DNA of 64,000 nt from assembly GCA_029267445.1 (NCBI GenBank), contig JAJUIU010000004.1, positions 26,103-90,102 on the forward strand, read 5' to 3'. Of this stretch, positions 1 to 7,687 are shown in pieces. The DNA comes from Rhodospirillaceae bacterium. GTDB taxonomy: Bacteria; Pseudomonadota; Alphaproteobacteria; Azospirillales; Azospirillaceae. Position 1 is the stretch's first letter. Each line of letters starts with the position of its first letter. Below the pieces are notes generated by a model. It worked only from the letters and a program-made list of their open reading frames with translations, was not told the DNA's origin and did not search any database. Both the position numbers and the translations under genes were made by a program.

Positions 1-1300
1 AGGCCTTGATCTTCAGCCCGTTGCTGATGGCCAGCGCCCAGGGCTGGATCAGCTCGCCCGCGTGCGGGCCGACGATGCTGGCCCCCAGGATCGCACCCTT
101 CCTGCGCAGCACCACCTTGGCGAAGCCGTGGATGTCGCGTTCGGCCTGGGCGCGGTCGTTCTCGTGCAGGTGCCAGCGGACGACGGTCACGTCCCCGTAC
201 TTCTCCCGCGCCTGCGCCTCGGTCAGCCCGACATGGGCGAGTTCCGGATCGGTGTAGGTGACCCAGGGCAGTGCCGTGTAGTCCACCTTCGCGGGCGACA
301 CCCAGAACAGGATGTTGCGGATCACGATTCCCGCGTGGTAGCCCGCGATATGGGTGAACTGCGGTCCACCGGCGATGTCACCCACCGCGTAGACGCGCGG
401 GTTGGACGTGCGCAGCCGGTCGTCCACCTTGACGCCCTTGCCGTCGAAGGCGACGCCCGCCGCCTCCAGGTTCAGCCCCTCCACATTGGGGCGGCGGCCG
501 GCGGCGACCAGCAGGTCCGTCCCCTCAACCCGCCGCTCCCCGCCGGCGTCGCGCAGCACCACGGCCACACCGTTGCCGGACGGTTCCACCCGCGCGATGT
601 CCGCACCCTCGACGATCTCCACACCCTCGCCCAGCAGCGCGTTCCGCACCACGGCGACCAGTTCCGGATCGTCCTTTGGCATGATGGTGCCGCGCTCCAG
701 CACGGTCACCTTGGCCCCGAGGCGGCGATGCGCCTGCGCCATTTCCAGCCCGATCGGGCCGCCGCCGATGACCACCAGATGACCGGGTGCAGATTTGCGT
801 TCGAACACGCTCTCGTTGGTGAGATACGGCACGGCGTCCAGGCCGGGGATCGGCGGTGCCGCCGCGCGGGAGCCGGTGGCGATGACGAACCAGCGCGCCG
901 TGATCCGGTGGCCCTTGTCCGTCATAACCGTCCCGCCATCGACGAAGCGGGCCGCCGCCTGGATGACGTGGACGCCCAGCCCCTCGAACCGCTCCACGGA
1001 ATCGACGGGGGCGATGGCGGCGATCACGCCGTGCACATGGTCGTGCACCTTGGCGAAATCGATCTCCGGCTCGTGCCCGTTCACGCCGAAGCGGCCGGCC
1101 GTGCGGATGGTCTGCGCCGCCTTGGCCGCCGCCAGCAGGGACTTCGACGGCACGCAGCCCGTGTTCAGGCAGTCCCCGCCCATCAGGTGCTTCTCGATCA
1201 GCACCACCTTGCGGCCGAGCTGGGCGGCACCCGCCGCGACGCTGAGCCCGCCGGACCCGGCGCCGATGATGCAGATGTCGCAGGCGATCGCCTCAGCCAT
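1..1300 (-). CDS. Dihydrolipoamide dehydrogenase/mercuric reductase-like FAD oxidoreductase (3' end outside window)
   Basis: This is a class I pyridine nucleotide-disulfide oxidoreductase that would pass electrons from NAD(P)H through FAD to a redox-active cysteine pair; the substrate is not known. The N-terminus carries the FAD-binding GAGSGG motif (about residues 13-18) and the redox motif GGDCLNTGCVPSK with Cys44 and Cys49. A second Rossmann motif, GGGPIGLEMAQ, follows near residue 175, and the ADP-binding AVGDIAGGPQ motif near residue 310. The C-terminal dimerisation domain is cut off by the window edge, so the catalytic His-Glu pair cannot be checked. The ATG start overlaps the end of the upstream VTT membrane gene by 8 bp, which implies translational coupling. 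It is not a lipoamide dehydrogenase of a 2-oxoacid complex by context, since no E1 or E2 gene is adjacent. Confidence 0.85.
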   Translation of the reverse strand, partial: MAEAIACDICIIGAGSGGLSVAAGAAQLGRKVVLIEKHLMGGDCLNTGCVPSKSLLAAAKAAQTIRTAGRFGVNGHEPEIDFAKVHDHVHGVIAAIAPVDSVERFEGLGVHVIQAAARFVDGGTVMTDKGHRITARWFVIATGSRAAAPPIPGLDAVPYLTNESVFERKSAPGHLVVIGGGPIGLEMAQAHRRLGAKVTVLERGTIMPKDDPELVAVVRNALLGEGVEIVEGADIARVEPSGNGVAVVLRDAGGERRVEGTDLLVAAGRRPNVEGLNLEAAGVAFDGKGVKVDDRLRTSNPRVYAVGDIAGGPQFTHIAGYHAGIVIRNILFWVSPAKVDYTALPWVTYTDPELAHVGLTEAQAREKYGDVTVVRWHLHENDRAQAERDIHGFAKVVLRRKGAILGASIVGPHAGELIQPWALAISNGLKIKA

Positions 1301-2039
1301 TGGACTTCCCCTTGAAGCGCTTGTAGGCGACAGGAACCAGCGACAGCAGCGCCAGACCCAGGATCGGCAGCAGGATCTCCGGCTTGGTCACCAGCGACAG
1401 ATCGGGCGTGCCGCCCGCGTCGAACACGGCGCCGAGGCCATTCCCGACAGAGATGTAGACGAAGGTGCCGGGAATGATGCCGAGCACCGTGGCGAGCGCG
1501 TAGGTGGAGAGCGGCACGCCCAGGAACGCCGGCACGAGATTGACCAGCCAGAAGGGGAACAGCGGCACCAGCCGCAGGACCAGCAGATAGCTGAGCGCGT
1601 TCTCGCGGAACCCGGCCTCCAGCTTCTGCACGAAGGGGCCAGCCTTGGCCCGCAGCGCGTCGCCCAGGGCCGTGCGCGCCACCAGGAAGATGGCGATGGC
1701 GCCCAGCGTGGCGCCCAGGACCGTCAGCACCGTGCCCGCGACCAGCCCGAACAGGAAGCCGCCGGTCAGCGTCAGGATCAAGGCGCCCGGAACGGACAGC
1801 GCCACCGCCAGCGCATAGGCGGCGACATAGGCCAGGGCCGCCAGCGCGTAGTTGTCCGCCACGAAGGCCTGCAGGTGCTGCCGGTTCTCCGCCAGCGCCG
1901 AGAAGCTGAGGAAGCGGTCGAGGTCGAGCGCGAACACCGCCGCGATGCCGGCCGCGATGACCAGCAGGGGCAGGAAGCGGCGTAAGCCGGGGGCGGCCGG
2001 CGAAGGCATGGCGTCGGACGCCTCGTCGCGGCGGGACAT
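1293..2039 (-). CDS. TVP38/TMEM64 (VTT/DedA-like) membrane protein
   Basis: The 248-residue product has a short polar N-terminus and about six hydrophobic segments, and it belongs to the VTT (SNARE-associated Golgi protein) family. Family hallmarks are the glycine-rich GGFLFG stretch, the re-entrant RLVPLFPFWLVN segment, and the GIIPGTFVY motif near the end. Members are thought to move lipids or small solutes across membranes, and no substrate can be inferred here. An upstream ATG at 2108 would add 23 residues, but the 2039 start gives a normal family N-terminus. The gene is overlapped by the flavin disulfide reductase downstream. This VTT-plus-reductase pairing recurs in proteobacteria and suggests a shared redox-linked membrane function (inference). 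Confidence 0.85.
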   Translation of the reverse strand: MSRRDEASDAMPSPAAPGLRRFLPLLVIAAGIAAVFALDLDRFLSFSALAENRQHLQAFVADNYALAALAYVAAYALAVALSVPGALILTLTGGFLFGLVAGTVLTVLGATLGAIAIFLVARTALGDALRAKAGPFVQKLEAGFRENALSYLLVLRLVPLFPFWLVNLVPAFLGVPLSTYALATVLGIIPGTFVYISVGNGLGAVFDAGGTPDLSLVTKPEILLPILGLALLSLVPVAYKRFKGKSNG

Positions 2040-2166
2040 TGCGGACACTGGCGTTGCTCCGAGCTGGAATGAACGCCGCGGACAGTATACACATGTCCCG
2101 TTAACCACTATTCACCATGGCGTGAGCGGTCCGCGATGTCGTCGTGGCCGGGTCCGTCGGGCGCGG

Positions 2167-2195
2167 TTGACTTCGCGTCGACCCGCCACTATAAC
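2167..2195 (+). promoter_or_regulatory. Sigma-70 type promoter for rpmH
   Basis: A TTGACT -35 box (2167-2172) and a TATAAC -10 box (2190-2195) are separated by exactly 17 bp. Transcription would start near 2202 and leave a leader of about 34 nt before the GTG of rpmH. This is the clearest housekeeping promoter in the window and fits a strongly expressed ribosomal-protein operon. Confidence 0.75.
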
Positions 2196-2235
2196 CCGCG
2201 CTTCGCTTTGACAGACCTATCCGGAGTACCTTCCC

Positions 2236-2370
2236 GTGAAGCGGACGTTCCAGCCCAGCAAGCTCGTGCGCAAGCGCCGCCATGGCTTCCGCACCCGCAT
2301 GGCGACCCCCGCCGGCCGCGCGATCCTGTCCCGCCGTCGCGCCCAGGGCCGCAAGCGCCTCTGCGCCTGA
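2236..2370 (+). CDS. rpmH: 50S ribosomal protein L34
   Basis: The 44-residue product begins with a GTG codon and reads (M)[19 protein letters not shown], followed by the conserved [20 protein letters not shown] region. It is rich in Arg and Lys, as expected for L34, which sits in domain III of 23S rRNA. Its length is normal for the family. It starts the rpmH-rnpA-yidD-yidC block and lies 10 bp ahead of rnpA. A strong sigma-70 promoter precedes it. Confidence 0.97.
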   Translation: MKRTFQPSKLVRKRRHGFRTRMATPAGRAILSRRRAQGRKRLCA

Positions 2371-2380
2371 GGTTCAGGCG

Positions 2381-2761
2381 ATGGCGCCCCGGCCGCTCGG
2401 GCGGCTGACGCGTCGGCCCGAGTTCCTGGCCGTCGCCGGCGCCCGCCGCAAATGGGCGGCCCCTGGTCTGGTGATGCAGGCGCGGCCGCACGACGAACGG
2501 TTCCACCCCCGCCCCGGCGAAGCACCGGTCCGGGTGGGCCTTACCGCAAGCAAGAAGGTTGGCGGCGCGGTTGAACGCAACCGCGCCCGTCGTCGTCTGC
2601 GCGCGGCGGCGGCCGAGGTTCTCGCGGCCAACGCGGCGCCCGGCCACGATTTCGTGCTGATCGCGCGGACGGACACCGTGCGCCGTCCCTTCGCCGATCT
2701 CAAGGCGGACATGGCGCAGGCGCTGCGCAAGCTGAAGGCCTGGAAGGACGGCGCGCCGTGA
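2381..2761 (+). CDS. rnpA: Ribonuclease P protein component
   Basis: The 126-residue protein component of RNase P helps the catalytic RNA remove the 5' leader of pre-tRNAs. The N-terminal [11 protein letters not shown] element, the [17 protein letters not shown] strand-helix and the RNR signature (about residues 68-75) are all present, followed by the closing DFVLIAR strand. The start ATG lies 10 bp after the rpmH stop, in the usual operon arrangement. The stop overlaps the yidD start (GTGA), so the two are translationally coupled. A longer open frame extends upstream through rpmH but is not coding there. Confidence 0.95.
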   Translation: MAPRPLGRLTRRPEFLAVAGARRKWAAPGLVMQARPHDERFHPRPGEAPVRVGLTASKKVGGAVERNRARRRLRAAAAEVLAANAAPGHDFVLIARTDTVRRPFADLKADMAQALRKLKAWKDGAP

Positions 2762-3084
2762 CCGCCCCGAATCACGCCCCCGCCAACGCCGCCCTGCTCT
2801 GGCTGCTGCGCCTGCCGATCCACCTCTACCGGTGGGTCGTTTCGCCGCTGCTGGGGCCGCGCTGCCGCTTTCAACCTTCCTGTTCCGAATACGCGCTGGA
2901 CGCCCTATCTATGCACGGGGCCGCGCGGGGGTCGTGGCTGACGCTGCGGCGGCTCGCGCGCTGTCACCCGTGGGGTGGCGAGGGGTGGGACCCGGTCCCG
3001 CCGCCCGCCCATCCGGGCGGCTGCGCGCACGGCCATCGCCACGATGGCCATCCCCACAACCACGCCGGCTGCCGGAGTTCCTAG
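2758..3084 (+). CDS. yidD: Membrane protein insertion efficiency factor YidD
   Basis: This 108-residue YidD-family protein is peripherally attached to the inner membrane by an amphipathic N-terminal helix and assists YidC-dependent insertion. Hallmarks are [20 protein letters not shown] with its conserved cysteines, then CSEYALDAL and the [18 protein letters not shown] segment. It starts with GTG inside the rnpA stop region. The C-terminal tail is His-rich ([12 protein letters not shown]), longer than in most homologues, and could bind metal (inference). The gap to yidC is 88 bp. Confidence 0.93.
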   Translation: MTAPNHAPANAALLWLLRLPIHLYRWVVSPLLGPRCRFQPSCSEYALDALSMHGAARGSWLTLRRLARCHPWGGEGWDPVPPPAHPGGCAHGHRHDGHPHNHAGCRSS

Positions 3085-3172
3085 TCCACACCGGCAATCG
3101 CATGAACTGACCGCCTGCGGCGCCCCGGCCGCGGGCGGTCGTCCTGAGCAGGGTCGCCCGACGGATCGAAAC

Positions 3173-4915
3173 ATGACGGACCAGAAGAACCTCATCCTGG
3201 CGATCGTGATCTCCGTCGCGATCCTGTTCGGCTTCCACTTCTTCTACGAGCTGCCGCGCCAGCGGGCGATCCAGGAGGATCTGGAGCGTCAGCGCGCCCT
3301 GCAGGCGGAGACGATCCAGGCGTCGGAGTCGGCCCCCGCCGTGGGCGCCGACCTGCCGACCGCGACCACCCTGCCCGCCCCCGTCGCGCCGACGCAGGCG
3401 GAGGCGGTCTCCACCGGCGAGCGGATCAAGATCGACACGCCGCGCCTGCACGGCACCGTGAACCTGCGCGGTGGCCGCATCGACGATCTGACGCTCGCCG
3501 ACTACAAGGTGACGCAGGACGACGACAGCCCAGAGGTGGTGCTGCTGTCGCCTAGCGCCACGGCGCGGCCCTACTTCGCGGAGTTCGGCTGGATTCCGGC
3601 CGGGGACACCCCGGCGTCGGCCCTGCCCGGCCCATCAACCGACTGGACCGCGACCGGCGGAGCGCTGACCCCCGACAGTCCCGTCACCCTGACCTGGGAC
3701 AACGGCCAGGGCCTCGTCTTCGAGCGGGTCGTCTCGGTCGACCGCGACTATATGTTCACGGTCACCCAGCGCGTGCGGAACACCACCGACCGGGCGGTCT
3801 CGCTGGCCCCCTACGGCCGGGTGCAGCGCGTCGGCACGCCCACCCTCAGCGGGTTCTTCATCCTGCACGAGGGGCCCATCGGCGTTCTGGACGGCGTGCT
3901 GCGGGAGTACGAGTACGAGGAGCTGCGCGACGAGGGCCAGCCCTTCACCGAAGCCACCACCGGCGGCTGGATCGGCTTCACCGACAAATACTGGCTGGTC
4001 AGCCTGATCCCCGACCCGGCCGCGCCGGTCGATGTGCGCCTGTTCCATCAGGCGCAGGCGGGGCTGGACGCCTACCAGATCGACTACCGGTCGCAGGTCC
4101 AGACCGTGCAGCCCGGCGGCAGCTACGAGACCACGCACCGCCTGTTCGCCGGCGCCAAGCAGGTCAGCATCCTGGACGCCTATGAGAACGACCTCGGCGT
4201 CACCCGCTTCTCCTACGCGGTCGACTGGGGCTGGTTCTACTTCCTGACCAAGCCGTTCTTCTACGGGCTGGATTTCCTGGGCCGCCTGTTCGGGAACTTC
4301 GGCATCGGCATCCTGGTGTTCACCGTCTTCCTGCGGCTCGTCTTCTTCCCGCTGGCCAACAAGCAGTACGAGTCCATGGCCAAGATGAAGAAGCTCCAGC
4401 CCAAGATGGAGGAGCTGAAGAAGCGCTACGGCGACGACCGCCAGCGCTTCTCCGAGGGGATGATGCTCCTGTACAAGCAGGAGAAGGTGAACCCGCTGTC
4501 GGGCTGCCTGCCGATCCTGCTGCAGATCCCGGTGTTCTTCGCCCTCTACAAGGTGCTGTTCGTCACCATCGAGATGCGGCACGCGCCGTTCTTCGGCTGG
4601 ATCCAGGACCTGTCGGCCCCCGATCCGACCAGCCTGTTCAACCTGTTCGGGCTGATCCCGTGGGACCCGCCGACGATCCTGATGATCGGCGTCTGGCCGC
4701 TGCTCATGGGCTTCACCATGTGGCTGCAGATGAAGCTGAACCCGGCCCAGCCGGACCCGATCCAGCAGAAGATCTTCATGATCCTGCCGTTCGTGTTCAC
4801 CTTCATGATGGCCTCGTTCCCGGCGGGCCTCGTCATCTACTGGACCTGGTCGAACATCCTGTCGATCCTGCAGCAGTGGGTGATCATGCGCCGCATGGGC
4901 GTGAAGATCACCTGA
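3173..4915 (+). CDS. yidC: Membrane protein insertase YidC
   Basis: YidC (580 residues) inserts and folds inner-membrane proteins, alone or with SecYEG. The N-terminal anchor LILAIVISVAILFGFHFFYE (about 7-26) is followed by a large periplasmic beta-sandwich domain (about 60-370), typical of Gram-negative YidC. The conserved insertase core with five C-terminal membrane segments starts near WGWFYFLTKPFFYGLD. It includes the cytoplasmic KMKKLQPKMEELKKRYGDD hairpin, the NPLSGCLPILLQIPVFFALY segment and the final FPAGLVIYWTWSNILSILQQ helix. The chosen ATG gives a start directly before the anchor helix; the open frame upstream is non-coding. Confidence 0.97.
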   Translation: MTDQKNLILAIVISVAILFGFHFFYELPRQRAIQEDLERQRALQAETIQASESAPAVGADLPTATTLPAPVAPTQAEAVSTGERIKIDTPRLHGTVNLRGGRIDDLTLADYKVTQDDDSPEVVLLSPSATARPYFAEFGWIPAGDTPASALPGPSTDWTATGGALTPDSPVTLTWDNGQGLVFERVVSVDRDYMFTVTQRVRNTTDRAVSLAPYGRVQRVGTPTLSGFFILHEGPIGVLDGVLREYEYEELRDEGQPFTEATTGGWIGFTDKYWLVSLIPDPAAPVDVRLFHQAQAGLDAYQIDYRSQVQTVQPGGSYETTHRLFAGAKQVSILDAYENDLGVTRFSYAVDWGWFYFLTKPFFYGLDFLGRLFGNFGIGILVFTVFLRLVFFPLANKQYESMAKMKKLQPKMEELKKRYGDDRQRFSEGMMLLYKQEKVNPLSGCLPILLQIPVFFALYKVLFVTIEMRHAPFFGWIQDLSAPDPTSLFNLFGLIPWDPPTILMIGVWPLLMGFTMWLQMKLNPAQPDPIQQKIFMILPFVFTFMMASFPAGLVIYWTWSNILSILQQWVIMRRMGVKIT

Positions 4916-4921
4916 CCGGCC

Positions 4922-5365
4922 ATGACGGGCGTCGACCTCCGCGCGGCCACGCTGGCGGACGCCGACGCCTGGGTGGCCCTGCGCACCGCCCTCTGGCCGG
5001 ACCTGCCGGCCGAGGAGGCGCGGACGGAGATCGCGTCCATGGCGGAGGACCCGGCCCTGGGCACCTTCATCGCCTGGGAGGGTGGGCGCGCCGTCGGGCT
5101 GGTGGAGGCGTCGCTCAGGGCCTATGCGGACGGGTGCGGCCCCGGCCCCGTCGGCTATGTCGAGGGCTGGTACGTGGTGCCGGACCGCCGACGTTCCGGC
5201 ATCGGCCGGGCGCTCGTCGCGGCGGCGGAGGATTGGGCGCGGTCCAAGGGCTGCCGGGAGATGGCGTCCGACGCGCTGGTGGAGAACGCGGTCAGCCACG
5301 CCGCCCACGGGCGGTTGGGCTATGCGGAGGTGGAGCGGGTCGTCCTCTACCGCAAGGATCTGTGA
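4922..5365 (+). CDS. GNAT acetyltransferase resembling aminoglycoside 6'-N-acetyltransferase, AAC(6')-I type
   Basis: The 147-residue protein is a single GNAT domain that transfers an acetyl group from acetyl-CoA. Several stretches resemble chromosomal AAC(6')-I enzymes such as AAC(6')-Ic from memory: DAWVALRTALWPDL at the start, VGYVEGWYVVPDRRRSGIGRAL containing the acetyl-CoA P-loop (R/QxxGxG/A), and the ending ASDALVENAVSHAAHGRLGY then ERVVLYRKDL. It lies 6 bp after yidC and 14 bp before engB, so it is probably co-transcribed with this essential block. Whether it acetylates aminoglycosides cannot be decided from sequence, and such genes in environmental bacteria may have another natural substrate. 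Confidence 0.8.
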   Translation: MTGVDLRAATLADADAWVALRTALWPDLPAEEARTEIASMAEDPALGTFIAWEGGRAVGLVEASLRAYADGCGPGPVGYVEGWYVVPDRRRSGIGRALVAAAEDWARSKGCREMASDALVENAVSHAAHGRLGYAEVERVVLYRKDL

Positions 5366-5379
5366 AGGGGGCAGCGCCC

Positions 5380-6048
5380 ATGAAGCACATCGCGATCACG
5401 CCCTCCCTGATGGGCGACCTGTCCACGGCGGAGATCGAGGCCGGGCGCCTGCTGTTCGCGAAGGAGTGCGACTTCTTCTGGGGGGCGGAGGCGGCGACCG
5501 CGCTGCCGGAGGCCGATCTGCCGGAGATCTGCTTCGCCGGACGCTCCAACGTCGGCAAATCGTCCCTGGTCAACGCGCTGACCGGACGCACCACGCTGGC
5601 CCGCACCAGCCAGACGCCCGGCCGCACCCAGCAGCTCAATTTCTTCAACCTCGCCGGCCGTCTGGTGCTGGTGGACATGCCGGGCTACGGCTACGCCAAG
5701 GTCAGCAAGGAACGATCGGCCGCCTGGACGGACTTCATCCGCCATTATCTGAAGGGCCGCGTGCCGCTGAAGCGGGCGCTGGTCCTGGTCGACGCCCGGC
5801 ACGGGTTGAAGGAGAGCGACCTGGACATGATGAAGATGATGGACCAGGCGGCCGTGGCCTATCAGATCGTGCTGACCAAGGCCGACAAGCTGACGGACAA
5901 GGCGCTCGAGCACACCCGGCGCGACGTGGCGTCCAAGCTGACCAAGCACGGGGCCGCGCATCCGGAGGTTATGGCCACCAGCTCCGAATCCGGCCTCGGC
6001 ATCCCGGAGCTGCGCGCCACCCTCACCCGCCTCGCCCTGCCGGCCTGA
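5380..6048 (+). CDS. engB: Ribosome biogenesis GTPase YihA/EngB
   Basis: EngB (YsxC/YihA, 222 residues) is an essential GTPase for late assembly of the large ribosomal subunit. The G1 P-loop GRSNVGKSSLVNALTGR, the switch region TSQTPGRTQQLNFF, the G3 motif DMPGYGYAKV and the G4 motif TKADKL are all visible. The ATG at 5380 follows a purine-rich GAAGGGG ribosome binding site. An open frame extends far upstream but overlaps yidC and the acetyltransferase and is not coding there. In most alphaproteobacteria argB follows directly; here 4.1 kb of accessory genes intervene. Confidence 0.96.
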   Translation: MKHIAITPSLMGDLSTAEIEAGRLLFAKECDFFWGAEAATALPEADLPEICFAGRSNVGKSSLVNALTGRTTLARTSQTPGRTQQLNFFNLAGRLVLVDMPGYGYAKVSKERSAAWTDFIRHYLKGRVPLKRALVLVDARHGLKESDLDMMKMMDQAAVAYQIVLTKADKLTDKALEHTRRDVASKLTKHGAAHPEVMATSSESGLGIPELRATLTRLALPA

Positions 6049-6054
6049 CGCCGG

Positions 6055-6894
6055 TCAGCCCGGCACGTCGTTCAGCGACCAGTCGTAGACCGTGTCGGCG
6101 ATGCGGGTGGCGCTGGCCAAGCCGGCCGCCAGCGGCGGGGCGGCATACCGGCGCAAATGCGCGATGACGCCAGCATCGGTGTCGCCGAAGTCGACCTTGA
6201 ACCAATCGTAGATCTTGGACACGGTCAGGCGCCCGTCGGCGAGACTGGTGCCGCGCGGATGGTTCACGTAATCGCGCGCCCCCTGCTCCATCAGCCGATC
6301 GGCGTTGGCGGCCGTGAAGGCCACGGTCCGCAGGTTCGGGCAGCCGATCGAGGCGCAGTTGACGGCATAGTGGATGCGCGGATCGCGCCAGATCGGGCGC
6401 AGGATCCGGTGCTCCATGTCATCCAGGGACACCGGCTCCCCTTCCACCGTCACCAGCTTCTTCCCCCAGGGGCCGTCGGCGAACAGGCCGGGGGAGATGT
6501 CGATGTCGCGGATGGAGGCGACGGGATGGTGGTCCAGCACCACCTTGACCGTCAGGGCGTTGTAGAAGTTGACCCAGTAAGCGAACTGCTCCGCCCTGTT
6601 CAGCCGTGACGGGGGTGTCGCGGCCAGCGCGTCCAGATACGCGGCGAGGGCCTGCCGGTCTGCGGCGGGAACAGCCCCGTAGGCGATAGGGTTGACCCCA
6701 CCCGGCTCCACCCGCAGATGGCCGGCGAGGAACCGGTCCCACGCGCCGTGGTCCACCGTGGCGGTGGAGGCGGCGTCATGCCGTGTCCAGCGCTCCCACA
6801 GGTCGGGCCTCGGGGCAGCTGCGGCCGGTCGCGGCGAAGCTGCGGCCAGGAGGCCGGTGCCTGCCAGGGCCAGGACGGTACGGCGGCGCATCAT
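6055..6894 (-). CDS. DUF547 domain secreted protein
   Basis: This 279-residue DUF547-family protein has an N-terminal signal with a twin-arginine-like start (MMRRRTVLALAGTGLLAA) ending in an Ala-rich cleavage region near residue 27. Family motifs are NRAEQFAYWVNFYNALTVKV, the DDMEHRILRP segment, and the HYAVNCASIGCPNL region with two cysteines. DUF547 proteins look like a papain-type fold in structure-based classifications, but no activity is established. Its ATG overlaps the TGA of the upstream DUF3047 gene by 4 bp, so the two are translationally coupled. It converges on engB with a 6-bp gap. Confidence 0.85.
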   Translation of the reverse strand: MMRRRTVLALAGTGLLAAASPRPAAAAPRPDLWERWTRHDAASTATVDHGAWDRFLAGHLRVEPGGVNPIAYGAVPAADRQALAAYLDALAATPPSRLNRAEQFAYWVNFYNALTVKVVLDHHPVASIRDIDISPGLFADGPWGKKLVTVEGEPVSLDDMEHRILRPIWRDPRIHYAVNCASIGCPNLRTVAFTAANADRLMEQGARDYVNHPRGTSLADGRLTVSKIYDWFKVDFGDTDAGVIAHLRRYAAPPLAAGLASATRIADTVYDWSLNDVPG

Positions 6895-7619
6895 GGACAG
6901 TCTCCCTGCGGGTCGGGGGTGACGAAGGCGGGTATGGTGAAGACGGTCTCCCCGCGCCCGCCTCGGTCGTCGGTGTCGGCGGACAGCGCGATCCAGTTCG
7001 GCACAGTGGGATCGCGGCCGAAGGCGGCGCGGTAGTCGGCGGCGGGGTCGACGCACTCGGAGAGCCAGACGCCTGTCGGCGCCTCCGGCCCGCGCAGGAT
7101 GACCAGCGCCCCGTCCTCGCGCATGAAGGGGCTGGGAAAGCGGGTCCCCGGCGGCTCGGTCCCGCCCCAGACATAGGTGATGACCCGTCCGGAAAAGGCG
7201 TCGCCAGCGGCCGCCGCGCGTAGACTGTCGCCGATGCGGCCGAACAGGCCCCGCTCGCCCTCGGCACGAGGAAAGAAGACGTGCACCGCCGCCGGCCGGT
7301 CGTCCTCGCCTTTGGCCCGCAAGTCCGTCGCCGGGGTCGCCGCGTCCACCCGCCAGCGCCAGGACAGGTGGCGGCCGGGTGCCGCCTCCACCGGCCGGGC
7401 GAGGAAGCCGACCGCCCCCTCCGCCACCACGCGGACGGTCCCGTCCTCCAGCAGGCTGAACCGGGCCGGCGGCGCGTCGCCGGTGCGCAGCAGGCGCCAG
7501 CCCTCCGCCGCCAGGGCGGCCGGTGCCGTCCCCTCCTCCATGGCGGCGGCGGGGCTGGCCGGGACGAGGGCACACGCGACGGCGGCGGCGAGCAGGTGTC
7601 TGACCATGCGAGGCAACAT
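6891..7619 (-). CDS. DUF3047 domain secreted protein
   Basis: The 242-residue product has a signal peptide (LLAAAVACALVPASPAAA) and a DUF3047-type body containing HLSWRWRVDAA, VHVFFPRAEG, ITYVWGG and the C-terminal IALSADTDD-GGRGE segments. No catalytic function is known for this family; the fold is probably a beta-rich periplasmic domain (inference). The ATG at 7619 is preferred to the one at 7607 because it has a good GAGGCGGG ribosome binding site. The gene ends inside the start of the DUF547 gene (ATGA overlap), so the two are very likely made together. Confidence 0.82.
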   Translation of the reverse strand: MLPRMVRHLLAAAVACALVPASPAAAMEEGTAPAALAAEGWRLLRTGDAPPARFSLLEDGTVRVVAEGAVGFLARPVEAAPGRHLSWRWRVDAATPATDLRAKGEDDRPAAVHVFFPRAEGERGLFGRIGDSLRAAAAGDAFSGRVITYVWGGTEPPGTRFPSPFMREDGALVILRGPEAPTGVWLSECVDPAADYRAAFGRDPTVPNWIALSADTDDRGGRGETVFTIPAFVTPDPQGDCP

Positions 7620-7687
7620 GGCCCGCCTCACGGCCCGCCGCCAGTCAAGGCCGGTCACGCCTGCGTGAGGCCGCCGGGGTGACGCGG

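Noticed and set aside
2040..2235. Possible chromosome origin near rpmH-rnpA
   Set aside because: rpmH lies near oriC in some bacteria, but no DnaA-box cluster and no dnaA or gidA gene is present here.
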